Shown here: positions 49,832 through 61,392 of the stretch, piece after piece | Position numbering within the stretch: the first letter of the stretch is position 1 | How the letters are laid out: each line of letters opens with the position of its first letter | From: Canna indica | Lineage: Eukaryota; Streptophyta; Magnoliopsida; Zingiberales; Cannaceae | NCBI GenBank assembly: GCA_034359265.1 | Contig: CP136891.1 | Location: 40,416,001-40,480,000 of the forward strand | Direction: 5' to 3' | Length of the DNA: 64,000 bases | Notes under the pieces: model-generated | The model's database searches: none | What the model saw: the letters and a program-made list of their open reading frames with translations, nothing else | Told to the model about the DNA's origin: nothing | Made by a program: the position numbers and the translations under genes

Positions 49832-50654
49832 AGTTAACACACTATAAATCTTTTGCCTAATTCAGGTTTTTCATGTTTAATCGTTTTCTTACAGCTTAAG
49901 CAATTCACAATTTGATGATTAGATAAATATACGATAAGGCAGTTAAGCAAATGCAAGAAAAACAATGCTAACGCCAAGAAATTTATAGTGGTTCGGCTAA
50001 CCGCCTACTCCACTATCTGAGACCCGTGCTTAGGATTTCACACATAAATGCACTATATTAAGAGTAGCTTACAATTAAGGACTTTACACCGAAAAGACCC
50101 TACAGTCCATTCGAAGGTACTTCCACACCCGGAAGTATCCACCTTCACACTAAGTGAGCTTTCCCACCTCAATTCCTAAGAATAACTCCTAATCTAGTTT
50201 TACAAAGGTGACTTTACACCTTAAACACCAAGGTTACCACAAACTAGCTAGACCCAAGGTCTATTACACGATCAAATTTATGCAATCAAAAGCAAACCAA
50301 AAGCACGTTAATTACAAGAAGAGAGAAAGAGGAGTTATCATAATAGAATCACCTCTTCTTGTTGAGCCTAGCAAGCTTGAATGACCCTCCACTGATGGAC
50401 ACTTGAGATTGAGGGGTCAAGGGCTAGGTTTGGAAGATTTGATCAAGAAAAAACTTAGAAGATGCTTAGGATCACACTACAAGAAAACATGGTATCACCA
50501 ACGGACCAAATCCATCGATAATACCCAAAAATCCATCGGTAATATTGTTACCGACAGAGTATATGTCAGTAAAATCCGTTGGTAAAAGGCTCCTAACTAA
50601 TACTGACTGATTTTAATTACTCTGTCGAAAATACCGACAGATATTTTCTTTTGT

Positions 50655-50900
50655 TGGTATTACCAACAACTATATATATTCGTTGGTAATACCAACAGAT
50701 ATTTTTCTGTTGGTATTACCAACGAATAAATATCTGTCGGTATTACCAACAGAAACATATCTGTCGGTAATACCAACGGAGACACATCTGTCAGTAATAC
50801 CAATGAATACATATCTGTCGATAATACCAACGAATACATATCTGTCGGTAATACCAACGAATACATATCTGTCGGTAATACCAACAATGTCTGCTAGCAT
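50655..50900. repeat. 27-bp subterminal tandem repeats of the Pack-CACTA
   Basis: About nine units of 27 bp, each containing a GGTAATACCAACGAATACA-type core, run inward from the left terminus with some units inverted around TTGGTAATACCAA. Motifs TACCGACAG and ACCAACGGA continue to the terminus. The right end has only a short counterpart (60930-61010). Confidence 0.9.
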
Positions 50901-50936
50901 TGGTATTACCAACAAATAATTTTTGTTGGTATATCT

Positions 50937-52696
50937 TGTTGGGTGAAATGGCACACTAGAGGGGGGGTGAATAGTGTGTTTACTTATTCTTATTGCCTAA
51001 TTCCGATTTTAATCGTTTCTTTGGTTACTTAGGCAAATCGCTATTTATCGATTAGATGCGGAAGCAATAAATGATAAAGCAATTAATATAAATAAGATAT
51101 CAATGCAAACACAAGAATTGATAGTGGTTCGGCTCCAATGCCTACTCCACTACCTAAGCATCTCGCTTAGGATTTCCAAACTTAGTTTACTAGATTAAAT
51201 AGTTTCCCTTACACAGAGGACTTTGACTCGTAGAGTCTCACTCTCAACCTATGGCACTTCCACACCCGGAAGTCTCTGTCTTCTTATCGAGAGCACTCTT
51301 CCACCTCAGCCCCAAGGGACAACTCAACTAATCCTAGTAAACTATGTTTACAACGGTGGGTTTAAGCCTTAACACCAAGGCAACCACCAACTCAATCAAA
51401 CCTAGCAACCTAGGTTTACACAAGTTTTAATACAATGAAATAAACACAAAAACACACAAGTAATGGAGCAAATAAATAATACAATATATACTTAGCTCCA
51501 AAGTCGAGTCCTAGTTCCTCTTGATGCCTCAATGATGAATCGATTAAGGTTGAAGGCAATATCAAGGGTATATTATGGAAACTAGGGATTGTAAAGAGAT
51601 TGTGGCTCAATCAAGCTTTGGAATTGATCAAGGATGACTCAATGAAGTATAGTAGTGATCAAAAGTTATTAAGGAAGGCTTAGGCTTGGGTATTTATAAC
51701 CCCCATAAGAAACGGTGCGTCAACGGGCGAAAAACTAGCCGTTTCCGCCGTTCGATCGCATGCTGGTCGATCGACCGATTGATTACCTACGATCGCTGGC
51801 CTTTCTTTGCTTTAATCGCACTGATCGATCGACCGGAGGGTCGATCGAAGCACCTTCTGCCCATTTTACGCACTGTTCGGTCGACCGACGGGTCGACCGA
51901 ATGAGTCGCGGCTTGAGCGATCCGAGATTCGATCGACCGATTGGTCGACCGAAGCACCTACTGCCATTTTTTTGCCTCTGTAGGTCGACCAAAAATTTGA
52001 CAGACTGGGCAGACCAGTTTGCTTAGGCTGTGATTGCTCGTTTCTGGTTCCGTCTTCACTAAGTCTACTTATATAACATTTATTAACTTTAAGTTAATAA
52101 CTTTAAAACATAAATGTTATATAAGGATTACCCCCATTTGCATTCAATAAAAATATCTAAAAAATCAAAATCCTTAAGAATCAAAATCTAGTTTTTGGGG
52201 TCTAGTACAAATTTTCTGAAAACGAAAATTTTCTAACTTTTCGAGTCAAGTATAGGTAAGCTAAAGGCTTCCAAAAAATCCATAAGAATACCTCGTTATC
52301 TAGTTTTAACCCAAGGAACAATTACTGCTATTTTTTATGTCAGGAAACTATCTAGGTCATATAGCCCTCCAAGGAGCTCCCTAGGCTTAGTGAATTCGGG
52401 GCGATTTTTGGGTTTTCATATTTTGGGGTTCGGGTTTGGTTTTAGGGTTCTTATGCATCATAAAGAGGATTTACAATATAAACTAGACAACCTAAACCTA
52501 AACTCCCCTTCTTGAAGATTCCTGAGCGCCGACGAGTGTCCTTGTCGATTTCTTTAATTTCTTCGATTTTTCTAATCGGGGATGTCGAGCGCTGACTGAC
52601 TTGGAACCTGAAAAATTTTCTCAATAAAACATTTGTTCCATGTTTGTTAACATCAAAACCGAGATTAAGACCAAGGTTGAAAATCTTAAGCTAACA
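50937..52696 (-). mobile_element. Solo LTR in the Pack-CACTA
   Basis: The plus strand reads TGTTGGGTGAAATGG at 50937 to AAGCTAACA at 52696. The flanks TATCT (50932-50936) and TATCC (52697-52701) are a near-perfect target duplication. The LTR is in minus orientation, with GGTCGATCGA palindromes at 51760-51990. The CACTA sequence continues across it. Confidence 0.85.
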
Positions 52697-53144
52697 TATC
52701 CGTTGGAATTACCAACAGAATTTACCAATTACTCATTATTGTGTACCTGAATCAATCATGAAATCATGAAATCACATATAAGATAATTTGATAATTCATA
52801 TGAAATCTTAAAAATAATTTTTGAAATCACACATGAACCATTGAAATCCACACACATAAACTTAAGTAAACCATGGTATACAAGTAATTTCGAAATACAT
52901 TGTGCTAGTCAAATATTTACATTGTTTCAAAGTTTCAAAAATACATAGATAATTTTTTCCAAGAAGCTGATCCTTGCACTTCATCCTTTTTACCTGCATG
53001 TAAAAACAAAAGAAATAATGAGGCAATGAAATGAGGAATACCAAGTTTGTAACTAAATTATCTAATGCTCAACTATGCTTCCAGCACTATTTAACTATAA
53101 ATGCTCAACTATGTAATCAAAACAAGTATACTAACTGCAACAAG

Positions 53145-53674
53145 AAAAAATTGGAAAGAATATGGGAAGAAGTCATGCAAAGATGCCACTCCAATTCTTT
53201 CAAAAAATTTCTTCAACAAGAGGGTTTTTTGTCAGCTATTTATGTTCAAGAAGGTATATCAAAATTTCTTGCACTACTTACACTGTATGCATCCCATTAT
53301 GACATATTAACACACTTGCTAGTCCATTAAGGAATTGATTACACCAAGAAGGGTTCTATTCACTTGAGCTTTGTTTGCTATTTCTTTGATTACACTAAGG
53401 TATTTTCTTTGATATATCAGGTGTTGCAGTGGCTGAAGTAGAATATCATCATATTGACCATGTATCCAAGGCAGCAAAGTCACAACATCTAATTGCTTGT
53501 GCACTTCAGCATGTGTTGGGGCGCAATGTGGAAATTAGAGTCAAGTATATACCAAAACTTAAAAGAAAGGTTCCCAAGAATAAGAAGTCACAATTTTATT
53601 TATTCAGTTGTTTTGGTAGAAAGCAAGAAATCTCATTCTCAGCAAATGATGATTATGAGACTGAAACAAGGTGA
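53145..53674 (+). pseudogene. Captured fragment of a STICHEL-like (DnaX/tau-like) gene
   Basis: Exon 53145-53253 reads KKLERIWEEVMQRCHSNSF followed by QEGFLSAIYVQEG. The intron 53254-53420 (GT to CAG) joins in phase 1 to an exon reading VAVAEVEYHHIDHVSKAAKS and HLIACALQHVLGRNVEIRVK, then FYLFSCFGRK. This is the C-terminal part of plant STICHEL/STI-like proteins, which resemble bacterial DNA polymerase III tau subunits and affect trichome branching in Arabidopsis. The AAA ATPase core is absent. The piece stops at TGA 53672-53674. Frame 53671-54018 after it was not recognised. Confidence 0.75.
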
Positions 53675-54018
53675 CTGATGAACAAGGTGACTTGCTAAAA
53701 GTGAGAAAGTTTGACGCAAATCCTCAAGGAAAACTAGATGGATTTATTAAGAAAGCAGAACCTGACACTCAGCCCATCTGTTTTCCAAGGAAACTAAAAT
53801 TTCAAAGGAAGGATAAAATTGCTCATACAGTCCACTTAAGTATGCAGCAGCAGAGCAAAAGTTTATCTGCAGCATACCCCTTATGTAGGTATATCCAAAC
53901 TGCTCATACCCCCAACAATGCAGCATCTGATGCATACTTATGCATGTATGAACCTTATACTCTAAATTCCAATTCACCTTCGCAGTTTATCTGTAGTTCC
54001 AGAGAAGAAACCATGTAA

Positions 54019-57000
54019 GCATGATGATTTTGGGAGCTCAAAAGCTCTTGATTCATCATGCACAAAATCGACAGTGAATGTTTGTGCACTTACTGTTATG
54101 TTCGGTGCATTTTCTGTGACAGTCGGGACTGTCACTCTCCCACACTTTGAAGATCCTCACAGTTAGTGCAGTGGACTTCGCTTGAGTGCTGCACATGGAT
54201 GCGTTGCGGGAACGCATCAAGACTCTAGAACAGTCCACGGGGGACGTCTCCAACCTCGACAAGTCGATGGCAGAGGCACTAGAGTCGTTGTTCACTTCAG
54301 TGGCAGAACAGAAGACTGAAGTGACAGATTTGAGGGTCCTTGTAGCCATGTCGACGGCTACAATGGTCGAGTTCAATTCTCAGCATGCTATGTTCAGCAT
54401 GCTGAGATTTTGAGAATGAATTCTCAGCAAGTCATCATGTTGAACATAAAGTTCTAATGATTAGTCTGTGTCACACATAATGTTTTCTCTCACTTTATCC
54501 ATTTGTTGGAGCAAGACAGTTGTGCAGGTATATCCAAACATAGTGAGCTTCCAACTTGATGAATCAGTTGTGATGCCATGCTGAATATTCAACATGCTGA
54601 GAATGAACATTCCTTATGAGCGAAACTGAAGATGCTGCCATGGAAATGACACTCTTTTGAATCTCTATTTCTAAGAACAATATTCCCCCCTTTACTAGTT
54701 TTTCGATTGCTCGATGAATCATACGTATGGTTTAAGGAACAAGAACATAGTATAAATCTTAGCAATAAAACAATAAAAAAATATCGAATGATTAATTAAG
54801 AATGCAGTTTAATTTACTAACCAGTAATCATAACCCAGCTGATGGAGGTGGAGGTGGTGCGGTGGAACTCAAAGGAGAATTTGTTGATTCCGAAAAAATG
54901 ACAGGAATACCAAGTTGTGTCAATAGCGAACGGACTGTGATATGTACTTTGTTAGACCGTTGAGTTCGAAGTGTCTAAATGTCTAAAACAATCAAAATGT
55001 CTAATACCCGAGTGGAGGTGGTACTTTGTTAGACTGTGTCAATAAAACAATCAAACTGTCTAATACCCGGGTATGCATCTACGCGCTCCAACCTGACCCT
55101 CACTTGGGCCCAACTCCTTGAGTTTACATCCCACCTCCCTCAAACCAAGTAAAATCAACCTCAAGTTCAATATCTTAGCAAAATCTGTAATGATCGGGAG
55201 AATTTATGAAATCCTATTTGGATGAAAATTTCAGCATACAAAGTGTGCTCAAATTTCAAAAATTTTAGCATGAACATGTGCATGATAAAGTGCAATTTTA
55301 GCATGTACAAACTAATTCCAGCATGTACGAACAATTTCAGCATTTATAAAATAATTTCACCATATACGAGAAATTTCAGCATATGCACTCTAATAAAATT
55401 AATTCTGCCCCTGTTTCACCCAAGGCCGAGTGGCCTTTCAATCATAGGAGGGGCGGCTGCCCCTGTTTTACCCATAGCTGAGTGGCCTTCAAAATAGAGA
55501 AGGGCGGCACAGCCCCTAGTTTAGCTAGGCTCAAGGAAGCAAAGAATCAACACACCAATCATGCACTAGCTATGAATCTCTATGATAGAATGAAAACTTA
55601 ACAAAATTAACATCAAATCCACATAAGAATTCAAGAACCAACCAAATCCAATAAAACACAACCAACCAGAAACCAACCAACCATCTTTAGGGTCATCGAA
55701 TATGACCGAAAAAAAAAACAAAACAAACGGCTCATAATTCATCAAATACAATAACCACTCGGGCCTGTTGAACTAGGATGACGTACTAGATGATGCAAAA
55801 GGAAAAAAATAAACATCCAAGCCCCAAATTTCAGCAACAAAATAATAACCCCAAGGTGCAAAATTTAGCTTGATGAAACACTTACAAAAACCAAAAATTT
55901 TCAGCGTGTAAGTGTCTCTCATCCAAAGTTTTACCCCCACCCCGAGAAGGTGCTAATTAAGACCGAATCCTACAACCACCCTCAAACTGTAGGGTTGCAA
56001 TCGAATAGATGCCAAGGGTGTTCTATGATCCGAAATCCAAGGCTACCATGACTGTCATTCTGAGCCTTCTATAGTCTAAGGGTCCTCAACCCAATCTGCC
56101 CTAAAGTATTAGGGTGTCCTAGAGTTGCTCAAAAAATAAGAGGAACAACAATCCTAAGCAGATAAAAAATTTTCAGCAACCTCTTCATGCCAAAACAAGG
56201 GAAATCATCCAAGGGTAAGGTCCAAAGTCCACTCACAATCATAAACACAAACAATAATGTTATACCACACACACAGGTACATAAATATCCATTGGGTAAT
56301 TTTAATGTTTTAGCTGATAACATGGGTACACATCTACGTGCCCCAACCCGACCCTCACTTGGGCCCAACTCCTTGATTTTACATCCCACCTCCCTCAAAC
56401 CAAGTAAAATCAACCTCAAGATCAATATCTTAGCAAAATCTGTAATGACCGGGAGAATTTATGAAATCCTATTTGGATGAATTCTCAACATGCTATGTTC
56501 AGCATGCTAAGAATGCTGCCATGCTGAACATTCAACATGCTAAGAATGAATTCTCAGCAAGAAAATTGCTAGGTGAACATCAATGATAATACTAAGTAAA
56601 TTGCTAGCTGAGCAAGAAACCTTATGGTACTCTACGGAAAAGAAGCTAAGGCATGTTCAGTAGTATCTGTCGTGTGCAACTCATTAATAGATCTCAAGAG
56701 AATACATGAAACATCAAGATCAATCTACTCTAAATATAGTCACAATACAAATGATTTTACAAAGGGTTGAGAATAAATTCATTTATATACAGAAAACAGA
56801 AAAGTGCACTAAATTGAAATATATCTAGACTTTCTACCAAGCTATTCCCACAACAAAATAAATGAATTGATCCCTTCATAAGTGAGATTAAACATTTTCT
56901 TGGATAGAGAAACTGTTATGATATTCCAAAAGCATACATTCATTGAAAATTATTTTCTATATAAACGAAAAAGAATAATTAACTATTCAAATACAATATT

Positions 57001-57086
57001 TGAGCATCATGAAAATACCTCAACAATGGAACCTTTAACAGGAACATGACATATGGGAAACCACTTGTTGTTTTCCAATCAATTAG
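54019..57086. other. Pack-CACTA interior without recognised gene
   Basis: Frame 54186-54413 (DALRERIKTLEQSTGD, heptad-like) could be a short coiled coil of retroelement type but is not assigned. A 156-bp direct repeat is at 55069-55224 and 56324-56480. A two-copy repeat of about 52 bp with CTGCCCCTGTTTCACCC lies at 55405-55510. AGCATGCTGAGAATG motifs recur at 54378-54600 and 56480-56560. The last exon of the bZIP gene was looked for here and not seen. Confidence 0.5.
55069..56480. repeat. 156-bp direct repeat pair
   Basis: 55069-55224 and 56324-56480 are about 95% alike and end at the same base (TATTTGGATGA). They are 1.1 kb apart. They have no LTR-type ends. Confidence 0.88.
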
Positions 57087-59461
57087 TTAGTTACATATTA
57101 GGTGGTGAGCTTGTCCTTGGGCGATGGCCATCTGCGCCATGTAGTTGGGCATGTTGAGGGGGCAGCTGAGCGCGTCGGAGACGACGGCATCCGCCAGCGA
57201 CCGGTGGAAGGCTTCCATGGCTGTGGCTGAGCACCTCCTCTGTCTCCTGCGCTGACTGCAGCAACCCGCACACTGCCACTATCTGCCCTTTCGTCAATGG
57301 CTCGACGTGCCTCAGCATCACCTATCGATTAATTAACAATGACATACCGTTGTTTATTTAAGTGTTTGTTAGGATTACTATATATTTCAAGTTTGAACCT
57401 CATTACTATATATATATATATATATATATATGAAATCAATGGACCTTGAGGAGATCGGACGGGCGGAAGCCGGCAATCCACATGAAGCAGTGCTCGGCGG
57501 GGGTCACCCAAATGCCGGAGATGAGGTGGAAGACGTCCGACTTAATGATTAAGCCCATTAGATTCATCAGATGCTCGTAATGCCTGAGGCAATGATCAAC
57601 GAACATCCGCAGCTCATTCTCTGGCAGGTGCTCTTGCACCGCCGCTCGAAGGTCGCACATCAGTCGGTGGTGCTCCTTCAACCATCTCGCATACTCCATG
57701 TCGAACATTACTGCTTCTACATATAACAAAACTGAACTGTAACAAGTTGATCACAAACTTTTCTAACTATATATTTGAAAAACCATATATTTTTATCATC
57801 AATGAAATTTCTTATATTTAATAAAAATTAATTATGATACCTGATCTGAGCCCACTGCTGGTGGTGAGGCTTTGATCGCCGATTACAACGGCACCACCAT
57901 TGAACAATAAACCCTACAAGAGGAATTAATTAGTAACGTCGTTGATGGTTAGAAATACTAGAAGATCTATGTAATTAATTAATTAATCAAAAAGGAAAGC
58001 ATCATTTGTACTTGTGTTCTTGCTCTTTGAAGCTCTTGTTCAATCTGATTAAGTTTGATCCTACTCGTCTCTAGTTGTTGAATATAAGCCTGCAGGAAAA
58101 AGACAAATATTTGATATATAATTTTAGGTTAAAATAGTGCTGTATTTATCTAACTTTTTCCTGAATTAATCTTATGGGTAGTCTTCTATATATATTTTGG
58201 TTGAATAATTAAACTAATTAATTGAGGCTGACGTCTAATTAATTGACCTTCTTCCTAATCCTGCTTTTCCTGGCTGCCTCTCTATTCTGTGCAAGCCTTC
58301 TCAATGTCTGCCAACACATTTAAATAAATATTAACACTCTTATAAAATGACCTATAATTCTGAGGAATTAATCGATCATAGAAATCCCTAAATTAATTAA
58401 CTCACTTTAGGATCCGGTGTCTTAGGCCCTTCATGCTCTAAACTTGATGTGCCCTTCTTGTTCCCTTCCTTCTGCAAGGGAGAAAGATAAATATATAATT
58501 ACCCTTTGCAGATTAATTTGTGGCATATCAGTTATAAAAATTAAAGAATAGTTAAATTTATGATAATTCTTTGCCACTAAGTAGTATGATTCTAGTACTA
58601 AATTATTTTGCAATAAAGCTTTTCTGGGTGATGCTAAATTAATTTCTTGTAGTGTGAGGTAGAGAGAAGGATTAGGGTTTTCACCTGGATCACTGCTGCT
58701 TTGGTGTCCTCAAGCTGATCAGGAATAGCAACAGCTGGGAGATGATTATTAGTTTTAGAGTCCATGGTCGGCTCTGATGGCTTCTTGCAAGATGGAGAAT
58801 CCAAGATTTTTCCACCCTGAATATTTCATCATATTAATTAAGAATATCGTATATATATGATAAATGCATCCATCAAATAAAGCTTGATTTTTTACCTTTG
58901 TCGTCAATGGCTGTACATGCATAGGCTGAGAAGGGAAGATGTTCAACGTCTCTGCACACACGAGGAAGAAGCCCTGCAAACATTAAATCCCCTCAAGCTG
59001 CACCTTAAATTAATTAATTCATATATAAATATATAGAGAATAATTCCTCTTAATCAAGGAATTGTAATTATCTCTACTACCTTCTGCTTCCAAGAGGCAA
59101 ACGTGGCAGCAAAATGACATATTTTTCATAAAGATCAAAGAAGTAGACTAAGAAGAAGGAGCTCTATAGAAGAATTCTTTGAGCACCGGAGTTTCAGGGG
59201 TAATCATGAGTTGTTGTTACATGTCAAAGTCCACAAGAAAAGGGAAAAACTTCACCCCGAAGAATTAATTGTAAAGTTTCATATATATATATATAGAGAG
59301 AGAGAGATCATAATTTTCTAGTTAACCATATGATATGAGACTTACGTCTGTGTTCTTCAGTTGTTGTTGTTGAGTGACCCTGCTGCCCATCTAAATACAT
59401 GAACAAAGCTTGATTTAGATCTCCTAGATCGTATGCTGATCCACTGCTCTCCTTGCTTCTC
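57087..59461 (-). pseudogene. TGA-class bZIP factor (LG2/TGA9-10-like), captured and truncated
   Basis: Nine minus-strand exons were found: 59461-59346, 58951-58896, 58816-58685, 58471-58406, 58307-58248, 58089-58012, 57913-57841, 57716-57445 and 57321-57087. All eight introns are GT-AG and keep the frame. The protein shows AYDLGDLNQALFMYLDGQ, QTLNIFPSQPMHV, the bZIP basic region LRRLAQNREAARKSRIRKK and zipper AYIQQLETSRIKLNQIEQEL. The DOG1/TGA domain follows (MFDMEYARWLKEHHRLM, SDVFHLISGIW, CFMWIAGFRPSDLLK). In the last exon one extra C at 57219-57220 shifts the frame after EEVLSH. The other frame continues MEAFHRSLADAV and MPNYMAQMAIA, then stops. Roughly 60-65 C-terminal residues (the LRALSSLW-type end) are absent, and the start exon was not identified. 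TGA factors bind TGACG sites. It lies inside the Pack-CACTA. Confidence 0.88.
57407..57431. repeat. (TA)n microsatellite in a bZIP intron
   Basis: A run of TA dinucleotides lies in the intron between the last two bZIP exons. Confidence 0.9.
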
Positions 59462-60420
59462 CTATATATGAGATAATTAATTCTATTAAAGAAAGAAATA
59501 TATGTCATCCAATTAATATTAGATACTACTTTTCATATAAAAACTTTTAAGAAAATATATATGCAGCACAGCTAAAGATATATCTTGAATACAATTATTA
59601 TAACATGCAAGGTGCTGAACTTGAAAATTAAACTAGCTTGTGTTACATACATGTAGTGATCAGCTAAGTATTTTTTTCATTAGTAACTAAAATTCAACTT
59701 TTCATATATGTTTTACCAAAATCCTAAACTCCTTACCAAATCCATGACTTTTCCGCCTAATTGACACATGAGGTTATTCTACACACCACAAAATTAGTTT
59801 CCTTTATATACCTTTTTCGACCAGAGAATTAAAGAAGTTACTTTTACCAAGAAAACCTAATCCTCTCCGATCCATATCCTAAAGCATGGATTATAATTCT
59901 CATCAAATCAAACTAAAGCACATGCATGAAGAAGAATTGGGAGACACAACTAACTAGCAAGCTTCTTCACTATGGGGTTCAAGGAATCAATTAAGAAGAG
60001 TATAGTACATGAAGCTCCCATGCATGGAAAAGGAGGAGGAAGAAGAGGGAGAAGGAAGAATCATGGCGAACGAGATCTGTTGTTGTTGTTGTTGTTGCTT
60101 CCCTTGGCTGCTGGAGCTCGCCTTGCTTTCCATTCTTGCTCTACCTCCTTGTCGCTTCAGCCAAAAAACTGGCCATTACTGGCAAAACCGACTCCCCTCT
60201 TTATGCATTGCCGAGCTCTCCCTGCACTACAAATGGTCTGCAAAAGCCAACACGCTCCCTCTCTCTCTCTTCTTTATGTCTCCATGGGATTGTAAGAATA
60301 ATTAAGCAAATACTTTTAATTAGTACTGTGATCTTTACCGAGAAGAGGAAGACTACGGAGGGAGGCACAAGACGATCGACAGCGTAGGCCATGTCGCCTG
60401 CATATTTGCCTAATTCCAAA
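59462..60420. other. Upstream flank of captured bZIP, no gene recognised
   Basis: Overlapping plus-strand frames at 59972-60387 include a Cys-rich run from a TTG repeat and CT-rich sequence (CTCTCTCTC at 60252-60262). Nothing matches a known domain. On the minus strand this would be the bZIP promoter and first exon region. A short ATGGATTTG/GTAAGG at 59743-59729 (minus) could be a start exon, but the join was not proven. Confidence 0.35.
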
Positions 60421-60690
60421 TTAGGGATTAGGATGAGGAATCTGGCGGAAGACGACGACAGAGTGGGCTATGTCGTCGGGGTCGGAGAGGGTGCAGAAGG
60501 CGAGGACGCAGCTGGCAGGGAAGCGATGGGACATGAGGCTGGTGGTGGTGAGGCGGGCATGGATCTGCTTTAGGTGAAGCATGGAATCGCACAACTCTAT
60601 CAAGGAGAGGGTGGGATGGGTGACGATGAGGTTGGAGAGAAGGAGGAGGAGAAGGAGAAGGAGAAGGGTTTAGAGTAAAATACCTCACAA
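60421..60690 (-). pseudogene. Captured N-terminal fragment of a PPR protein
   Basis: The minus-strand frame reads LLLLSNLIVTHPTLSLIELC, then DSMLHLKQIHARLTTTSL, FPASCVLAFCTLSDP and DDIAHSVVVFRQIPHPNP, with a stop at 60421. The LKQIHAR and FRQIPHPN signatures are typical of the first repeats of PLS-class pentatricopeptide proteins, which act on organellar RNA. Only about 80 residues remain of a protein that is normally over 500. It lies within 350 bp of the right CACTA terminus. Confidence 0.8.
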
Positions 60691-61231
60691 GAGGGAGGCG
60701 AGCACTGGCAGGAGGGGAGCACTGTGATCGCGAAGAGAGGTGTCGCGAGTTGTCGACTGGGAAAGGGTACATTGCAAAGGGTTTAGAAAAAGGGCGAGTT
60801 GGTCGGCTGGGGAAAGGGCGTCAAATTGATTTAGAAATTAAGTTAGGGTGCAAAACAAATATCGATCGGCTCAAATTGAAGAGGGAAAGAAAAAAAATTA
60901 TAAATTTATAAATTTTGTAGGCTAAATTACCAACGGATTAATTATCTGTTGGTAATTTTATCGATAATAACAACAAAATATATCCGTCTGTAATCAATCC
61001 ATCAGTGAAAGTCTGTTTTCTTGTAGTGTCACTCTTTTAGTTTTTGAGGCATCAACAATTAGTTGGGAGAGGGTTTAGGGTGGGTATTTATAACCCCCAA
61101 ACTCAAGGTGTCGTCAACGGGCATTTTTTTGCCCGTTGGCGACGCCCGGTCGCTTGCCGGTTGATCGACTGATCGACTGCCCAAGCGACCGTGGTAATCT
61201 GCCGCTTCTGGGCACACTTTGGTCGACCGAC

Positions 61232-61392
61232 TAGTCGACTGAATTGGCTACTGCAAATTTTTTGCCACATTCGGTCGACTGAATTGGCTACTGCAAATTT
61301 TTTGCCACATTCGGTCGACCGAATTAGCTACTGCCAATTTTTGACTGCATTCGGTCGACCGAATTGGCTACTGCCAATTTTCTATAGCATTC
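61232..61392. repeat. 40-bp tandem repeats in an LTR
   Basis: Three to four units of about 40 bp, each with CATTCGGTCGACTGAATTGG followed by CTACTGCAAATTT or a close variant. The left LTR arm has fewer units (48850-48990), so copy number differs between the two arms. Confidence 0.88.

Larger units (their letters stand above)
50475..61028. mobile_element. Gene-capturing CACTA (Pack-CACTA), 10.55 kb
   Basis: The terminal inverted repeats are CACTACAAGAAAAC at 50475 and GTTTTCTTGTAGTG at 61028. The target duplication TCA is at 50472-50474 and 61029-61031. The uninterrupted copy of the same LTR at 49187-49203 shows the empty site. The terminal sequence differs from the other CACTAs here. No transposase gene was recognised, so it would need proteins from another element. 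Cargo: STICHEL-like fragment (53145-53674), TGA-class bZIP gene (57087-59461, minus) and PPR fragment (60421-60690, minus). A later solo LTR sits at 50937-52696. Confidence 0.9.

Noticed and set aside
50655..50900. Short proteins with repeated LPTDMYSLV-type residues on both strands
   Set aside because: They are translations of a 27-bp DNA repeat in a transposon end, without codon-like constraint.
54186..54413. Coiled-coil protein as a fourth captured gene
   Set aside because: Heptads are suggestive, but no family could be named and neighbouring sequence is repetitive.
59972..60387. Cysteine-rich small plus-strand protein
   Set aside because: The Cys run comes from a TTG microsatellite, and three overlapping frames are open; no start context or domain supports a gene.
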